The position numbers and the translations under genes were made by a program. DNA of 64,000 nucleotides from Acanthaster planci (Eukaryota > Echinodermata > Asteroidea > Valvatida > Acanthasteridae), in the NCBI RefSeq assembly GCF_001949145.1, contig NW_019091395.1, forward strand, positions 1,697,131 to 1,761,130, written 5' to 3'. Positions 34,800 to 46,555 of this stretch are shown here, in pieces. How positions within the stretch are numbered: the first letter of the stretch is position 1; each line of letters starts with the position of its first letter. The notes beneath the pieces are model-generated. The model did not search any database. It worked only from the letters and a program-made list of their open reading frames with translations, and was not told the DNA's origin.

Positions 34800-34915
34800 C
34801 GAACTTTTTCTTAGGATAGTTGGTACACTGTATGCAAATTATGCGTTTATCGACCAATCTAAAGGTGTCTTTGGTTGTGGCAGTTGTCTCGAACTCATTA
34901 TTATGCAGGTGAGCG
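34800..34915 (+). repeat. Left inverted terminus of the 34.8-37.9 kb element
   Basis: Pairs with 37762-37872 in inverted orientation at roughly 85-90 percent identity by eye. The inner edge ends at ATTATGCAGGTGAGC, which also looks like a splice donor. Confidence 0.7.
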
Positions 34916-35188
34916 TTGTGGTTGCCAGTGTGACGGCAGAGCTGTTAGTGAATTTAAATCGCTAGGCCTAAAGGTTTGTCTTTTTGTTGTTGAGTCACGG
35001 TCTTGTTGTACACAACTGGAGTGTTATTTTTGTGCGCTGTAGACTTTTGTGATTGCGTTCGCCCTCTCAACCATTAGTGGGTGTGTTCGAGTAGCTTACA
35101 CGTGTAAGTCAAACTTACACGAGAGCGTTCGTTTAGCCATCACGTGATCCTCGTGCCTGCCCTGGTGTCAGCCGCTACTACCCCGGCT

Positions 35189-35199
35189 GGCCGAGCGGG
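35189..35199 (+). other. tRNA A-box-like word
   Basis: TGGCCGAGCGG matches a Pol III A box of the Leu/Ser tRNA type, but no B box or cloverleaf follows. At best a relic of a tRNA-derived SINE. Confidence 0.15.
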
Positions 35200-35444
35200 T
35201 CTCTGGAGGCTGCTCGAGTGTAATGACGTCACGCATGGACTGTTCGTGCATGGACGTACATGATGGAACGTGGCAGGGACTTGACCTTACTCCCAGAATG
35301 CCTTGGCGAGTACACTGCAGCGTTCGATTACCCTAATTTCGAGGCTTCCCTTGGTATAACACTGGCGTATTCAGGGAAGCTAATCGAACGCAGCCACTGA
35401 TTTGTATCTCTCACGTGTGCGCATTAACATAAGGCACGCGGCCA

Positions 35445-35525
35445 GCGTGCACATGTACTGTATGTACTGTACATACATGTATGTACTGTACATGTACTGT
35501 ACATATCAGCATACAGTACAGACAG
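35445..35525. repeat. TGTACA-rich simple repeat
   Basis: Repeated overlapping TACATGTACTG/TACTGTACA words, many self-complementary. A similar patch lies at 37700-37765 next to the right terminus of the element. Confidence 0.7.
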
Positions 35526-35720
35526 GGCGCGCAGTTGAAGCCAAGTAAATGCATGCAGCACTACTACAATCTTTATCACTTATAAAAAAAAGTTTGAAGT
35601 AGGGGGTTACTAAAGTAATGGATAGGCTAAGCTTAGTATCATGTATTGGCCATCATTTTCTTACTTGTTTAGAATAGGCCTACAGGCCACATACTCATTT
35701 TACTCTTCTCCTTTTTCAGG

Positions 35721-37040
35721 TTATTTCACCAGAATGCTATGGATGTCGCGTGTGCTTGAATGAAGATCTCGAAAATGGCTTCAGAACAACGCTTTGTCTC
35801 CCTATCAAGACTGTCTCGGGGGCCAAAGAATGGAAGAGACAGTTGAAGATGTTTCAAAAAAACCACTTTCGGATTGGCCAAGGTGTACCCTCATGTTGGC
35901 GACAAGATAATATTCAAGGTAGACCTTGTGGTATGCATGCATGTGTTGACCAGTTGAATCCCAAAGGCAATATCAATGTGTTTTATATGTGCACAATTCT
36001 TTCACTGGCAGGTTAGTTTCAGTTGCTTCTTTTGAGCTAAAGAAACATCAAACCCTGCCTCGTTCCAGCAGAGCAAACACTCAGCCATCAGCTTAGAAAA
36101 ATACAGACTGTGCCGCTGCCACGGCAATTGTTGCGAAACGTTCAGACAGAAAAAAGGTTAATAGGGAATGAGATACATATTAGTCGTAAGTGAATGAGAA
36201 TAATAACGTAAAAATAAATATCTTTTCTTAATGATGAACTGCACTTGTTTACATTTGAAAATTTTGTAAGGCTTTTTCAACTGTTTTACAATAATTAGGC
36301 GTGCTGAATTTAAAACCGGCTTTCCTTTTCTTTGGTCAGGTCTGATTTCTCAAATATGTTTTTTTATCAGCGTATTCCAAAATGACATTGTTGGGCCTAA
36401 TTTTGCCAAAGCTGTTAATGTGTAACTGTAGCTTTTTTCGGATGTTGCTGATATATGGAAATATGTAGTGCACTTGCAAAACGTTTTGAAATTTGGGGGT
36501 GGATATTCGTTGGTAGCATGTAAAGCAAAGACATGCCCATATTTTCCATGTTTGACAAACAAACCAGTACTTCCTCTTGACAAAACTAATAAAGGCAAAA
36601 TTCACCAAGCTAGAAGACAAGTTGAATTGATGTGTGCTCATTTTCAAAAAAGTGAAAAGTGCATGACTTGGGGGATCGGTGCAAACAAAAAAAAATGACC
36701 TAAATTCAGGCATTATTAGTCCTTGAAAACAGTACAGACCATTATGGTTGCTAGAAGTTTCTGTCTTCTTTACAGATCCAAAGAAGGCCATATCTTCAAG
36801 TTCCCCATGATCGTTAACCTGAGGTTTAACCACAACCATCCAGTTGATGCAGACCAACAAAACTGTCACGCGTTACCGAGCATGGGTACAGCAAGACAGC
36901 CACAAAAAGAGCAGTCACATTCAACGGAATCTGGTGTTGTCTTACCACCTAAGAAAAAAATGGCAGCACCCCATAAACTCTCTGAATGTGTAAATGGAAA
37001 TCGGCCTGAGAGGCTGCGGAAGATGCATAGCAAGCACTAA
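35721..37040 (+). pseudogene. Exon remnants encoding an NHNHP-motif (MULE/CaRF/FLYWCH-like) N-terminal domain
   Basis: Exon 35721-35921 follows ttttcag and ends AAG|GTAGACC; it reads ISPECYGCRVCLNEDLENGF and AKEWKRQLKMFQKNHFRI. A probable middle exon (about 36070-36150) reads KNTDCAAATAIVAKRSDRKK after an in-frame stop. The last exon (from 36775, after cttctttacag) reads KEGHIFKFPMIVNLRFNHNH PVD and runs to a stop at 37040. The order, a W-rich start, a C-A-x-L/A-T block and an FNHNHP box, is that of N-terminal regions in MULE-type transposases and CaRF-like proteins. No catalytic region follows. It lies between the inverted termini at 34800 and 37872. Confidence 0.5.
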
Positions 37041-37761
37041 AGCTCCTGAAAAATGATGTATTTCTCATTTAACCTGCTCTTAGTGATGACTCTGTCACCA
37101 TTCTCAAGACGTTTGCCATGATTGACCAAAAAAGGATTGCTAGTAATTTGGGGCATCAGAACTGTAAAACTGATGTGTATCTTTTTATGAGGCCATAATT
37201 ATAAAAGACATCTGAGTTAAGATGTATGTTCCCCATTTTTTGTTTATGGGGGGTTTCTTTGTTTATTTTTATTTGAAGTCGCCAAGTAAAAGGATTACGA
37301 GCAATTTTGAGCACAAGTACATGTACTGTAATAATGTTTACATCTTTCTTTGATATCATCCAGATAAAAGAAATCTTGGTTAAAATGTACATCTGCTATT
37401 TAGTCGAAAAATTACTGTAATTCTGTTTGTTAAAAGTGACTGAGTTAACCCCAATGTCTCATTAAAATATGTGAGCAGAAACTAATAAAACATTTTACAC
37501 ATGAATATGAAATGCTTCAATTGAGTTAATTTTATTCTTCATTAAGACATGATTACATAAACAGTAAGTTGCTGACAAGGACTACTCCCAAATATGCAGA
37601 GACTCTGCCGATGTAAGCCAGTGATTGTATCCACAAGTGCTGATTGTATAAGAATGGAAATAAATTACAATGTTAACGCGTCGTCACTAAAGATAGATGC
37701 GCGTACGTGTACATGTACACGTATGTACAGTACATGTACCTTGCATGACTGTGCATGCATG

Positions 37762-37872
37762 CATAATAAGTTCGAGACAAATCCCTTCCACAACCAAAGA
37801 CGCCTTGTGATTGGTCGATAAACGCATAATTTGCATACAGTGTATCAACTATCCTAGGAGAAAAAAATCGCA
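37762..37872 (-). repeat. Right inverted terminus of the 34.8-37.9 kb element
   Basis: Contains ATTGGTCGATAAACGCATAA and TTTGCATACAGTGTATCAAC, the reverse complement of the left terminus. Confidence 0.7.
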
Positions 37873-37879
37873 GGCGGCG

Positions 37880-40050
37880 CTAAGGTGAAATCCCTCTATA
37901 GGCTTTTTTAATAAATAAATTCAAAATTTTGCACGCATGCGCACGTTTTGCCTTGGCGGCAAGAAGTGTGAGCAGGCCATTGGAAAGGTACAGGGGTTCG
38001 ACTTTGATGATCACTTTCTTAAGCTTTTCTGGGTTTTTTCTTCAGAAAATCCCATTAAATCATTTTTGCTAATAGCTTTTAATCTGATTGGGTTTTTAGT
38101 GCTCTGTAAAATGACTTTATAATCGTAATTTCTCCTGTGCACTCGAGATCGCCGTTTCTTTACACGTACTGATGTTCATTGTACTGTACGATTCGCTGCT
38201 TTTTGCACTTGGGATATCTGAAGAACCAGATCCCTTCCTCCCTGCAGTTTGTCTTGTCGTACAACCCTAAACACAACTCGATACCATTTCTTTCGGTATT
38301 ACTCCAAGCTACGATCAGGTTCAATGGTAAACTATGTAAGTACAGGAGGTGGACCAATTGGGTTGATTTACCAAAGTGTGTGCACGCGCTGAAGTTGGGA
38401 CATGCGCGAGTGCTATGGTACGTTTCGTAGGACTGGCGGCTCCTCGCAGATTTAATCAGCCTCCATAGAGTGTCAGAACTTCAGTGCACATCACTCACTA
38501 ATTTAGTCTGTAATTTCCTCTTCCAAACAGTCAAACTTGCTTGATGGCATGACACAAGTATCGGGGAGTTACTGTCTGTGAAATTTCAATGTTTAGAAAT
38601 CAGAAAGGGTCTGATTGGGACCGTGATTGATCAAAACAAGCGAGGAGACTTGTAGCCAAGTCAATGGCTTACGCTGTCAATTTTACCTGCAATGAGAGTA
38701 ACAAAAGTGGGTAGAATTGCAGACTGCAACAAGATAGGAACGTTGAAAGCAAAATCTGGACGTTAATAAAGCAATACAAAAATTGACAAGTGTATACATG
38801 TATACGTTGTCAACGGTTGCAAACTGTGTTGCATCGTCGTTAATAAATCTTTTCTTATTATCGTATCTAAAAAAATACAGTGTTCATTAATTTTCATATG
38901 CATAATGTATATCAGCAGAATGTTACTGGTAGTTAGGAAAGTAAGTTGATAGATTTTTTTTGGGGGGGGGAGATTAGGCTCTTAAACACTTTACAGTGAC
39001 CGTTGATGTCAAGATAAGGAAGAGAACTACTCTGAACAAAACGACAAGGAATTGTTCGTGTATAGACCTAGACACTAGTACGACTGGGTAAACTTTAAAG
39101 GCAAATTCTTGGGCTTTCTTTGTTCGACCATTGTGTAAATGGTTGGATAAATCCATAAAACGACCAGTGTTGGTCCCAGTTTCAGTCAAGATAGCTGAAT
39201 AAATATTGCCCAATTAATTTGTTCGGCTGTTCTGATGAATCCATCCACGAATTACTGGGTAAAAAGTGAAGTAACATATCTCAGCGAATGGGCATTTACT
39301 GCGCAAGAGGGTTGAAACATCCACAAATTTAGGAATGATCGGCCTGTATCTGTAGATCTCAATGCAACGGCGGCGGATCATCAAGTCCTGTGGTTGTTGG
39401 AGGAGTGGGGCCTTGGCACCGTAATTGACGATTTCATTTTTGGTGGGAATGGTAAAACATGTTTTTTAAATTTACGACTTCTTATTTTGAAAAGAAATCA
39501 TGATGCACATACACGTCTGTCTAACAGACAGAAAGGTTTTGCGTTGTTTAGTGGGCGCTGAATTTGGCTAGGCTAGGCTTGGTCGCGGTGTATGAAATAC
39601 ATAGCCGTCTACATGTATGCCAACCGCATGTAAACTCACGATACATGTACTAAATGCTCGGTCTAACATTTTGTACCACCGCCCAATCCACTGAATGCCC
39701 AAATTAGGTCCAATTCCTTTGAGTTATAGACATGCGTGTAATTATGCAACCGGTTGAAATGTGTGTTTACTTTAATGTGGAAGAGCTCACCGTTTTGTGT
39801 TGTTTTCTACTAAAGAGTGAAAGCAAACCACATTTCCGGCATTCATTTATTAAGAACATATTTTTTGTGCCAATATAAAGTCCCAACCAGTGAGCATTCG
39901 CGCTGGATGTTTATCGAATAATTTATGGGAAAATCAAGAATTTGCCAACGAGTGCAAGGTCATATGTACGCCTGGATACAGTGGATACAGAGGAGCGAGG
40001 AACCAACTGAAACCGAGCCGTTCTTAAATTTTACGCCACAAATAAAGAAA
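37880..40050. other. Intergenic stretch upstream of the receptor gene
   Basis: No frame with a domain. Small frames at 38179-38430 and 38974-39213 are unremarkable. Confidence 0.4.
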
Positions 40051-40059
40051 ACTAAATGC

Positions 40060-40312
40060 TTAATAAATTACTGCCCCAGTTGTTGAGAAACTTTACCAAC
40101 ACTTGGACATACTATGCAAACCAATGGTTGTGCAGTAGTGAATAACTACCTTTTGAGTAACTCGTTTACCCTAATTTTGAGCAAAGGTCTTTTTTCAAAG
40201 CCCGTTTGGTAATAATTACCCAGTGTATGAGCTTCAGTTCAGCAATTTGGCTATTGTACTAAGGTTGGGCAAAATTGGGCAGTTTTTTGTCCAACGTTCT
40301 TACAGGGTAGAT
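40060..40312 (-). repeat. GTTGGGCAAA-type repeat, left of the receptor gene
   Basis: The right edge reads TTGGGCAAAATTGGGCAGTT then GTCCAACGTTCTTACAGGGTA. The reverse complement (TACCCTGTAAGAACGTTGG) matches the start of the repeat at 43530. It contains further CCCA/TGGG words such as TTACCCAGTGTATG. Confidence 0.55.
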
Positions 40313-40703
40313 TTATATTACCATGTGTAACCATTACCATTAATTACTGAACTCTATGGATATTTACAGACTGAGTATGCAAACTAAAAATTGTAAAGTC
40401 AACCATATGTTTACAACTGTACTAAAAATTAAGGTCGCTCGAGGATGACTGATTATTCAATTATGCATTTTGGAAGCCAGCCAAGTTGTACTACAGAGTT
40501 TGGTCGATTGCTAATTACGGGTATTATCTAATTCAAAGTGCATGTTTGGGCGCATTTGCAGTTTAGAGCAGTATGTCATGGTGATGAAGACAGCCCCCCC
40601 CCCAACAAAATTGCCCGAACCTCCACGGCAAAAATCTTGGATCCGGCGCTAGCTATAAGGAATACATTAAATTGGCCAAGTTGCGTCACTCTGTGCCGTT
40701 GTC

Positions 40704-40711
40704 TATAAATA
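40704..40711 (+). promoter_or_regulatory. TATA box of the receptor gene
   Basis: TATAAATA lies about 30 bases before a possible start near 40735. A short 5' UTR exon then runs to the GTAAGT donor at 40785, and an acceptor (tttttatccaatag) precedes 41376. Together these form a plausible promoter and spliced leader for the receptor at 41388. Confidence 0.5.
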
Positions 40712-40734
40712 CACTGCCCCATGCTACTGGACTT

Positions 40735-40784
40735 CACAACAGAACTTCTCACCAGTGGACCTTCCTCAAACAGCAGCGAACCAA
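40735..40784 (+). other. Probable non-coding first exon (5' UTR) of the receptor
   Basis: Bounded by the TATA box upstream and the strong donor CCAA|GTAAGTGCG. The intron would be 40785-41375. The exact start base is a guess. Confidence 0.4.
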
Positions 40785-41387
40785 GTAAGTGCGATGCAAG
40801 AAGGTAGTGCAATACAGAATCATCTAGTTTGGGATGACATTTCTTTTGACTGAAAACTGGTGTGTAGACTTAACTTTCTTAACCAGAATGTTGAGTAATT
40901 ACTAAAAGTTTAATCAGCAGAAAGGAAAAATTGCACACCTTAAGTATTTTGATGTAGAAAGCACAAGTTTGCTGAGTAATACATCTCCATCGTTAAAATG
41001 CTGTCTTGTGTTGGCTTGTTGTCAGATTTTACATGCATATAAATGTTAAAGGTCCGAGCAATACAGTTTGTTCACTCTAGTAGTTTAAAATGCACGTTTG
41101 TTTTCAATCTTTTCTTTGTAAATGGTACTTTGATGTATTTTTTGCTTTTTATGTAATATATTGTTTTCTCAATGGTGCCCTCTGCTTTCAAAGAAATATG
41201 GCTAAAACACGAAATATTTTCAAAGGGTCCTTTTCCATGTATTCTTGACATCAAAAGGATGTCAATTTATTTTCAAACATTGGAGAAGAACAAAGAGTTG
41301 TACGAAGAGAGTTTTGAAAAAGTTCTCAAAGCTGGCCTAGTCCAAGAGTACTTTTAACGAATTTTTATCCAATAGGTTAATCCTACC

Positions 41388-42233
41388 ATGGCTCTTGGCG
41401 CACTGGATATTGCCACAATCGCAGTGGAGGTGGTCGGCGGTGTGGCAATTGCGTGCAATCTGGTGGTGATTGCCGTCTTCGCAACGACCAAGCCACTCCG
41501 TAGAAAATACTATTGGTTCATTCTTAATCTCGTGCTTGCGGACATTGCTTCTGCCATTCTAGCAATCGTGCAACAGGTCCACCCAGGTAAAGCGCCAGTT
41601 GCCCTGGTGCGGGGAGCGGCATTCACTGCTGAACTGAGCGTCCTGTCAGTTGCTTTAAATCATTTCCTTGCAATTACTATGCCGTCTCGTTATGACGCCA
41701 TTGTAACACGTTGTCGTATGGTAATCTACTGCTTCTTCATTTGGGCCCTGTCTCTCTCTACCTTCCTGGTCTTGACGTATGTTCAGGAGTACACTTTTTG
41801 GATTGTCAGACCCCTTTTGTCCCTCACTGTGATACTTCTCACCGGGATTTTCTACTGCGTGGTATTTCTGACTATCAAAAAGTACAAACAGGCTCAAGCT
41901 TCGGCTCCGCGCGATGATCAGACGGGCGACCGTCTGCTCCGCACTCGGCAACTGATGATCACCTTCACTGTCATCTTGATAACATCTTGCGTGTGTCAGA
42001 TCCCTTTCTGCAGCGTCAATATCTTGATATTTTTCAGAGGAGGGGGCCTATGGGCTCAAGAGTACACCATCCTGGTCGTCCACAAGTGGAGCGTTGCCGC
42101 CGTGCTTCTGAGCTCCGTCGTTAACCCGTTCATTTACTGGTTGCGTCTCGCAGAATTCCGGGCAAAGTTTTGCCCCAAGCGAGTCAAAGCCGAGACGGAG
42201 TTAGACACCGTCAACACGCAAACCCATATGTAG
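41388..42233 (+). CDS. Rhodopsin-family G-protein-coupled receptor, 281 aa, single coding exon
   Basis: Seven hydrophobic segments: about 8-32, 43-63, 74-96, 108-131, 136-164, 189-214 and 222-251. Class A marks: N24 (TM1), LADI with D52 (TM2), CQIP with P206 (TM6) and NPFIY at 246-250 (TM7). The DRY box at the end of TM3 is replaced by NHF (91-93, in LNHFLAITMPSRY). No cysteine lies at the start of TM3 or in the second outer loop, so the normal disulfide is absent. N-terminus (7 residues) and C-tail (about 28) are short. Start ATG in CTACCATGG is a strong context, 12 bases after a splice acceptor. Such intronless divergent receptors form large lineage-specific families in amphioxus and echinoderms. 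Ligand unknown. The reading frame is intact, so it is probably functional. Confidence 0.88.
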   Translation: MALGALDIATIAVEVVGGVAIACNLVVIAVFATTKPLRRKYYWFILNLVLADIASAILAIVQQVHPGKAPVALVRGAAFTAELSVLSVALNHFLAITMPSRYDAIVTRCRMVIYCFFIWALSLSTFLVLTYVQEYTFWIVRPLLSLTVILLTGIFYCVVFLTIKKYKQAQASAPRDDQTGDRLLRTRQLMITFTVILITSCVCQIPFCSVNILIFFRGGGLWAQEYTILVVHKWSVAAVLLSSVVNPFIYWLRLAEFRAKFCPKRVKAETELDTVNTQTHM

Positions 42234-43525
42234 GCAGCCTGTAAGCATAACAAATATGACCCACCCTTTAGTTAAGGCAATCGCTGCTATTATTCGATTT
42301 CAGTCTCAAGGTGCACGGCATATCTAAATACCAGAGTGAAAACACACTCTCAAAAATAGAAGGTCCATTATAAAGCCACTCCAAAAGAGTGACAATCACT
42401 CTAAAAAAGTAAAAACACTTTAAAAAACCGTGAAATTTCCACTAGGATCGACAAAACAATTAAGGAAAACTTGATCGAAAAGGGGTGCACTTTTTTGAAA
42501 GTTTTTTATTATTATTATTTTTATTATTATTTTTGCCCGATAAGAGTGATTGGAAAATATTAGCAAGTGATTCAATGGATCACCGACTGCTTTTGCCAAC
42601 TCGTTTTTCGGAGCTTATGCCCCCCATTTCAATAGAAAGATGAGCATTGCATGGTTACAGAGACAATGTGTTATCTTGTATCGGCCAATAAGATTGTTGA
42701 CATATACCTGAATGGACGGTCAGAATGAAGAGCCGCTGGTGCGCGAACATGGCTTCTGTGCAAGTGGTATGCTCACGCTTTAGCTGCTAAGAACTTTTCT
42801 CCTCACCGATAATAGCTTTGGAAGGGTGTCTGACAAGTTGAGCAAGTGTGAATGTGATGGCACCTCTGCTCACATTAAAATTAAAATCTTCGGGCAACAG
42901 AGAAACTAAAACTCAGCAATTTTGCATTTCTTTAATTTCCGCAGATTGCGCAGGTTAGAAAATCTGTTATGTATAGATAGATGATAAGCATTCTCGCAGC
43001 TGGAAGCCTGCGGACCTGAATTGCCTGAAATAAATGATTGTTATTTGAATTGTGCGAAATACTAAATTATTCATCATGAAACATCACAACGCGTCGGTAA
43101 AGGCGGTTGCGGCGGTAGACTGCGAAGAGCAAATAGTAATTTGTCGTCAAACGCTGTGCACATCGCTCTTGTGAGAAAACATCATCTCCGCAATCGTCTT
43201 GATTGGAGGCTAACAAATCTCAAGATCCCTTCCAAACGACACTTGACCAAAATGCACCCACGTCATTGTGCATATCTAGTGCATCTACCACTGAATTTCT
43301 GCAGAAACAGACGAAGACATTCTCCAATTTTAAAAACGTGCAAAACATGGGCGCAAGTATATCACTGTTGTAGCCGGATCTTGTTGCGCTTTGTTCAATG
43401 AGCCGTACATCATAGGGCTGTAATACTATCCGTTGTAATGTAATCTTAATGTAAACGGTGAAGGCAAAACCTCGGTAACTCTTCAAGTGAAACTATTAAG
43501 GTAAAGGGGTTTATTTCGTTCATTA
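42234..43525. other. 3' flank of the receptor gene
   Basis: Around 42340-42430 there are repeated CACTCT(C/A)AAAA and AAGAGTGA words, which look like remnants of a short inverted-repeat element. A (TTA)n-like tract is at 42507-42533. No gene recognised. Confidence 0.4.
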
Positions 43526-43529
43526 CAGT

Positions 43530-43760
43530 ACCCTGTAAAAACGCTGGGCAATTTTTGGCCCAACGTTAGGTAGGCCTACAAGGTGAATTGCCTAACTGTT
43601 GGGCACTGAAACAGATTACCCGACCGCGTTGATTCCCTCAAGAAGTAATGGGCAAACTTTTCTCATTTTACCCAACATTTGTAGAAAATGTTATTTGGAA
43701 TACTACTATTTTACCCATTTGTTTTGATCATTTTAAGTGTAATCGATTTGTAAGAAATGC
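43530..43760 (+). repeat. GTTGGGCAAA-type repeat, right of the receptor gene
   Basis: Starts TACCCTGTAAAAACGCTGGG CAATTTTTGGCCCAACGTTA and continues with many TGGGCA/TACCCA words. Inverted relative to the copy at 40060-40312, so related repeats flank the receptor gene. Confidence 0.55.
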
Positions 43761-43769
43761 TTTTTTTCT

Positions 43770-45760
43770 TGAAGTAATCGTAACAAATAATGAGCCTTTT
43801 TAATAAAGACCCTTTAAAAATGTGTTGGTGAAAATCATGTTTATCAGCTTACAATGGAACATTTGAAATCATTACAAAAAGTACACTGGGCTTGCTTAAA
43901 TCTGCAGCGTAATGTTGTGGGTAGGCCTACTATGAAACAATGATCAAGCTAATTTTATGTGATATTGTGACGTTATAGTTGTAACATTATTAATATTATG
44001 TGGACAAGTCGAAAGAATTTGAAGTTTTCGTAAGTAAAATACTGCTTCAGAACACATACAAAACACGACATGTTGTATATAGCCGTAGGGCGTGACAAGG
44101 TGAGAATATGAAAAAGTCTGGTTGAAGCGTAATTGATAACAAACTTGATTCTGGTCTTTGGTGATATTAAATCCAAAGAAATCGTTATCTGTCATTCTAA
44201 TAAAACCTACGCAGGGACATATAAATGATTGCAATGAACCCTCGTCATAAAATGTATATGAATTAGATAATTATCTCTTTTGTGTGGAGTGTGGACATCT
44301 GTGTCAGTTTTCGCATTCGGAATATTCTGCAAAGTTTTGATCATCCTTAATGTGTCTCGGTTAGCTCGGGATATGATTATCATTTAATATTTTAATAAAG
44401 GGTTAACGGTTATATATGCAACATAGGCCGTGCAGCCAGTCAACTAGTAACTTGTTCCCTAACCTCGTGTCGCGTACAATGGAAATCCGCTGTACGCTGC
44501 ATTTCACGCCTAGGGGGGAAATGCCGACGGCCAACGTATTTCGTTCATATACCAATTTTGGATTCATTTGCCGATCGACGCTCTATAATTATTCATTACG
44601 GATGCCGCTCCACTCACACGCCCGGTCGCTACGCCCCTGGACACGGATTGCTTACAACAAACTGAGTTGAATTTGAATTTGTACAGTCACGTAGGCATAG
44701 CATCTTTGTATACTTAATATCAAAGGAGAAAGAACTTGTTATTCATGTCATTTAGAGTCATTGTTGATTTGACAAAATTGATTTTTTTACTATGATGCTA
44801 TCTTTATCATGCTTATAGTATATCTAACGCGAGTAGGCCTACTATTAAAATTGTGCACCACAAGGGAAAAGCACGCTTTTTAACATTTGCTGCAGAGCCA
44901 AGGAAATTCTAAGTTTGACTGTTTGAAGGTGATTTATGGCAAAAACGATCTCAGAGGTCATACCAACCGAAACAGCAAATGTCTGGGTCTTCCTTGAGAG
45001 GCACCTCCCGACCGATACTTGCTGTCGCTCGTCTTGTAGAGTACATGGAAATAAATAATAAAAAGGAGATTTTACGTTTTCCTCTTGTGTGATGCAATAA
45101 TTTCAGAGCATTGTTTTTATGCATGGATCGAAAGATTAAAATGGAAAATTGGCATGTCACGTCGTGTAATGTTACACTTGGAACGATTCTGGATTGTTGG
45201 AAAAGATCGACCCCGACGTTCGAAGTCTGAAGAAAGTTAACTCTACGTTTGCAAAACTTGTTTTCAAGACCTGGTAAGTGGGGCATCCAGAGGAAGGAGC
45301 AACCTTTCCCAACCCCGCGGACATGTATATTGAGGACTTTATCAAAAGGTCAACAGTAAACGCACCTTCAGATGGTTGAGAATTTTTTGTGGATGAAAAA
45401 ATGGACTGTGGATTCAGAAAAAAAACTTCCTTCTGCCTTTTCTTTGAAGACGCTAGCTTGTAGACGAACGGCTGTGCGTACAGATTCCACTGTTAACTTT
45501 CCTCAGACACTGTGGTCGGAAAATCATTCGGCCGACCTACCAGTACCGTTCTTCATTCTCTACGAACACACTTGCTTGGAATGACTCCTCTAATAACGAC
45601 CTTCTCACACCAACAACTTGTATTTTAAATTCCCAAGACAGTCTTCGTTTCTTGCTGATGTAGAAAACACTATCAAGTCGTCAATGTCGATAATGTCGGA
45701 TACTTCATTAGATATGCAGTGCGTAGTGTGTGCTTCACTTGGAACTGCATATTTTACATA
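43770..45760. other. Intergenic stretch
   Basis: Frames at 43944-44234, 44951-45286 and 45372-45584 have no recognisable domain. Confidence 0.4.
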
Positions 45761-45767
45761 AGGCTAT

Positions 45768-45840
45768 CCGTCACTTCACTTTAAACCAAGCCCACTCCGC
45801 GTGCACTTACGTGCACTGAGTTACGTGCATTGATCGTGAT
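45768..45840 (+). repeat. Half copy of the MITE-like element found at 62804-63040
   Basis: CGTCACTTCACTTTAAACCA, then GCCCACTCC, GAGTTACGTGCATTGATCG match the left arm of the element at 62804. The right arm is absent. Confidence 0.6.
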
Positions 45841-46555
45841 TTGTGCTCAGCATAATCTTGACTCTTCCACAGATATATTGTACTTTAAGTTATAGCAGCC
45901 CTCCTTGCGCACCGAGCTTGTTTTCCTTTGAGTTTGAGCAAAATTAATTGTAAAAACTGAACACGATTTGATATTAATAATATTTTTGGGCAAGAGATCC
46001 ATATATGGACAACAATAATTTTCCTTAAAAATTTTATATTTTTAAATTTACAGGGGAAACACTAACAGAAAAATACAGAGCAACTCTAAATAAAAAAATT
46101 GTATTTTTACTGGGAAACCACTCCAATGAAAAGACATGTATTTAATAACAAACTCATTTCTAGATCTGCCACAATAGCATGTCCCCAAAATGAAATTTAG
46201 GGGAAAAATTCCGAAGTGTTTACTTAGAAAAAGAGTTTTCAGACAAGTATTATAGGTTTGTCCTCAAGTTTTGTCCATTTATAGAACTCTTTCCATATTT
46301 TTTCATTGCTAAGAACAAAGCCAACAAAATTGTCATTCTGCCATGCCTCAGTGTTGGACAAACCATTTTCCCTTTGTACTATCTGAATGTAATTGCACTT
46401 TTCTGCAGAATGAAATTGGATAATGTCAAAGATACATTTTTTCGTATAATTTTGTAATTCTACACGGATGTGGGCTTTTGCATTGAGCTGATCAATGCAC
46501 TAAAACAATATCTGTATATTTCGTTTGTTTCTCTCTTTGGGGATGTCATGACAGG

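Larger units (their letters stand above)
34800..37872 (+). mobile_element. Putative DNA transposon with about 110-bp inverted termini and NHNHP-domain exons
   Basis: 34800-34915 and 37762-37872 are inverted copies of each other: TTTTTCTTAGGATAGTTG, CACTGTATGCAAATTATGCG, TTTATCGACCAATC, GTCTTTGGTTGTGG, TGTCTCGAACT and ATTATGCA recur in order with few changes. They enclose the plus-strand exon-like frames listed at 35721-37040. The size is about 3.07 kb. Inverted termini around a gene with a transposase-type N-terminal domain indicate a cut-and-paste element. No DDE catalytic region was found inside, so the copy is non-autonomous or a truncated relative. Superfamily (MULE or other) is unresolved. 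Confidence 0.65.

Noticed and set aside
35189-35199. tRNA gene starting at the A-box word
   Set aside because: No B box, no anticodon stem and no acceptor pairing could be found downstream.
36336-36869. 177-residue minus frame, and the plus frame at 36468-36698
   Set aside because: Both overlap the intron before the NHNHP exon and lack a domain; the plus frame's two cysteines do not fit the family order.
41172-41357. 61-residue frame just upstream of the receptor
   Set aside because: Lies inside the predicted 5' UTR intron, has no recognised motif and a poor start context.
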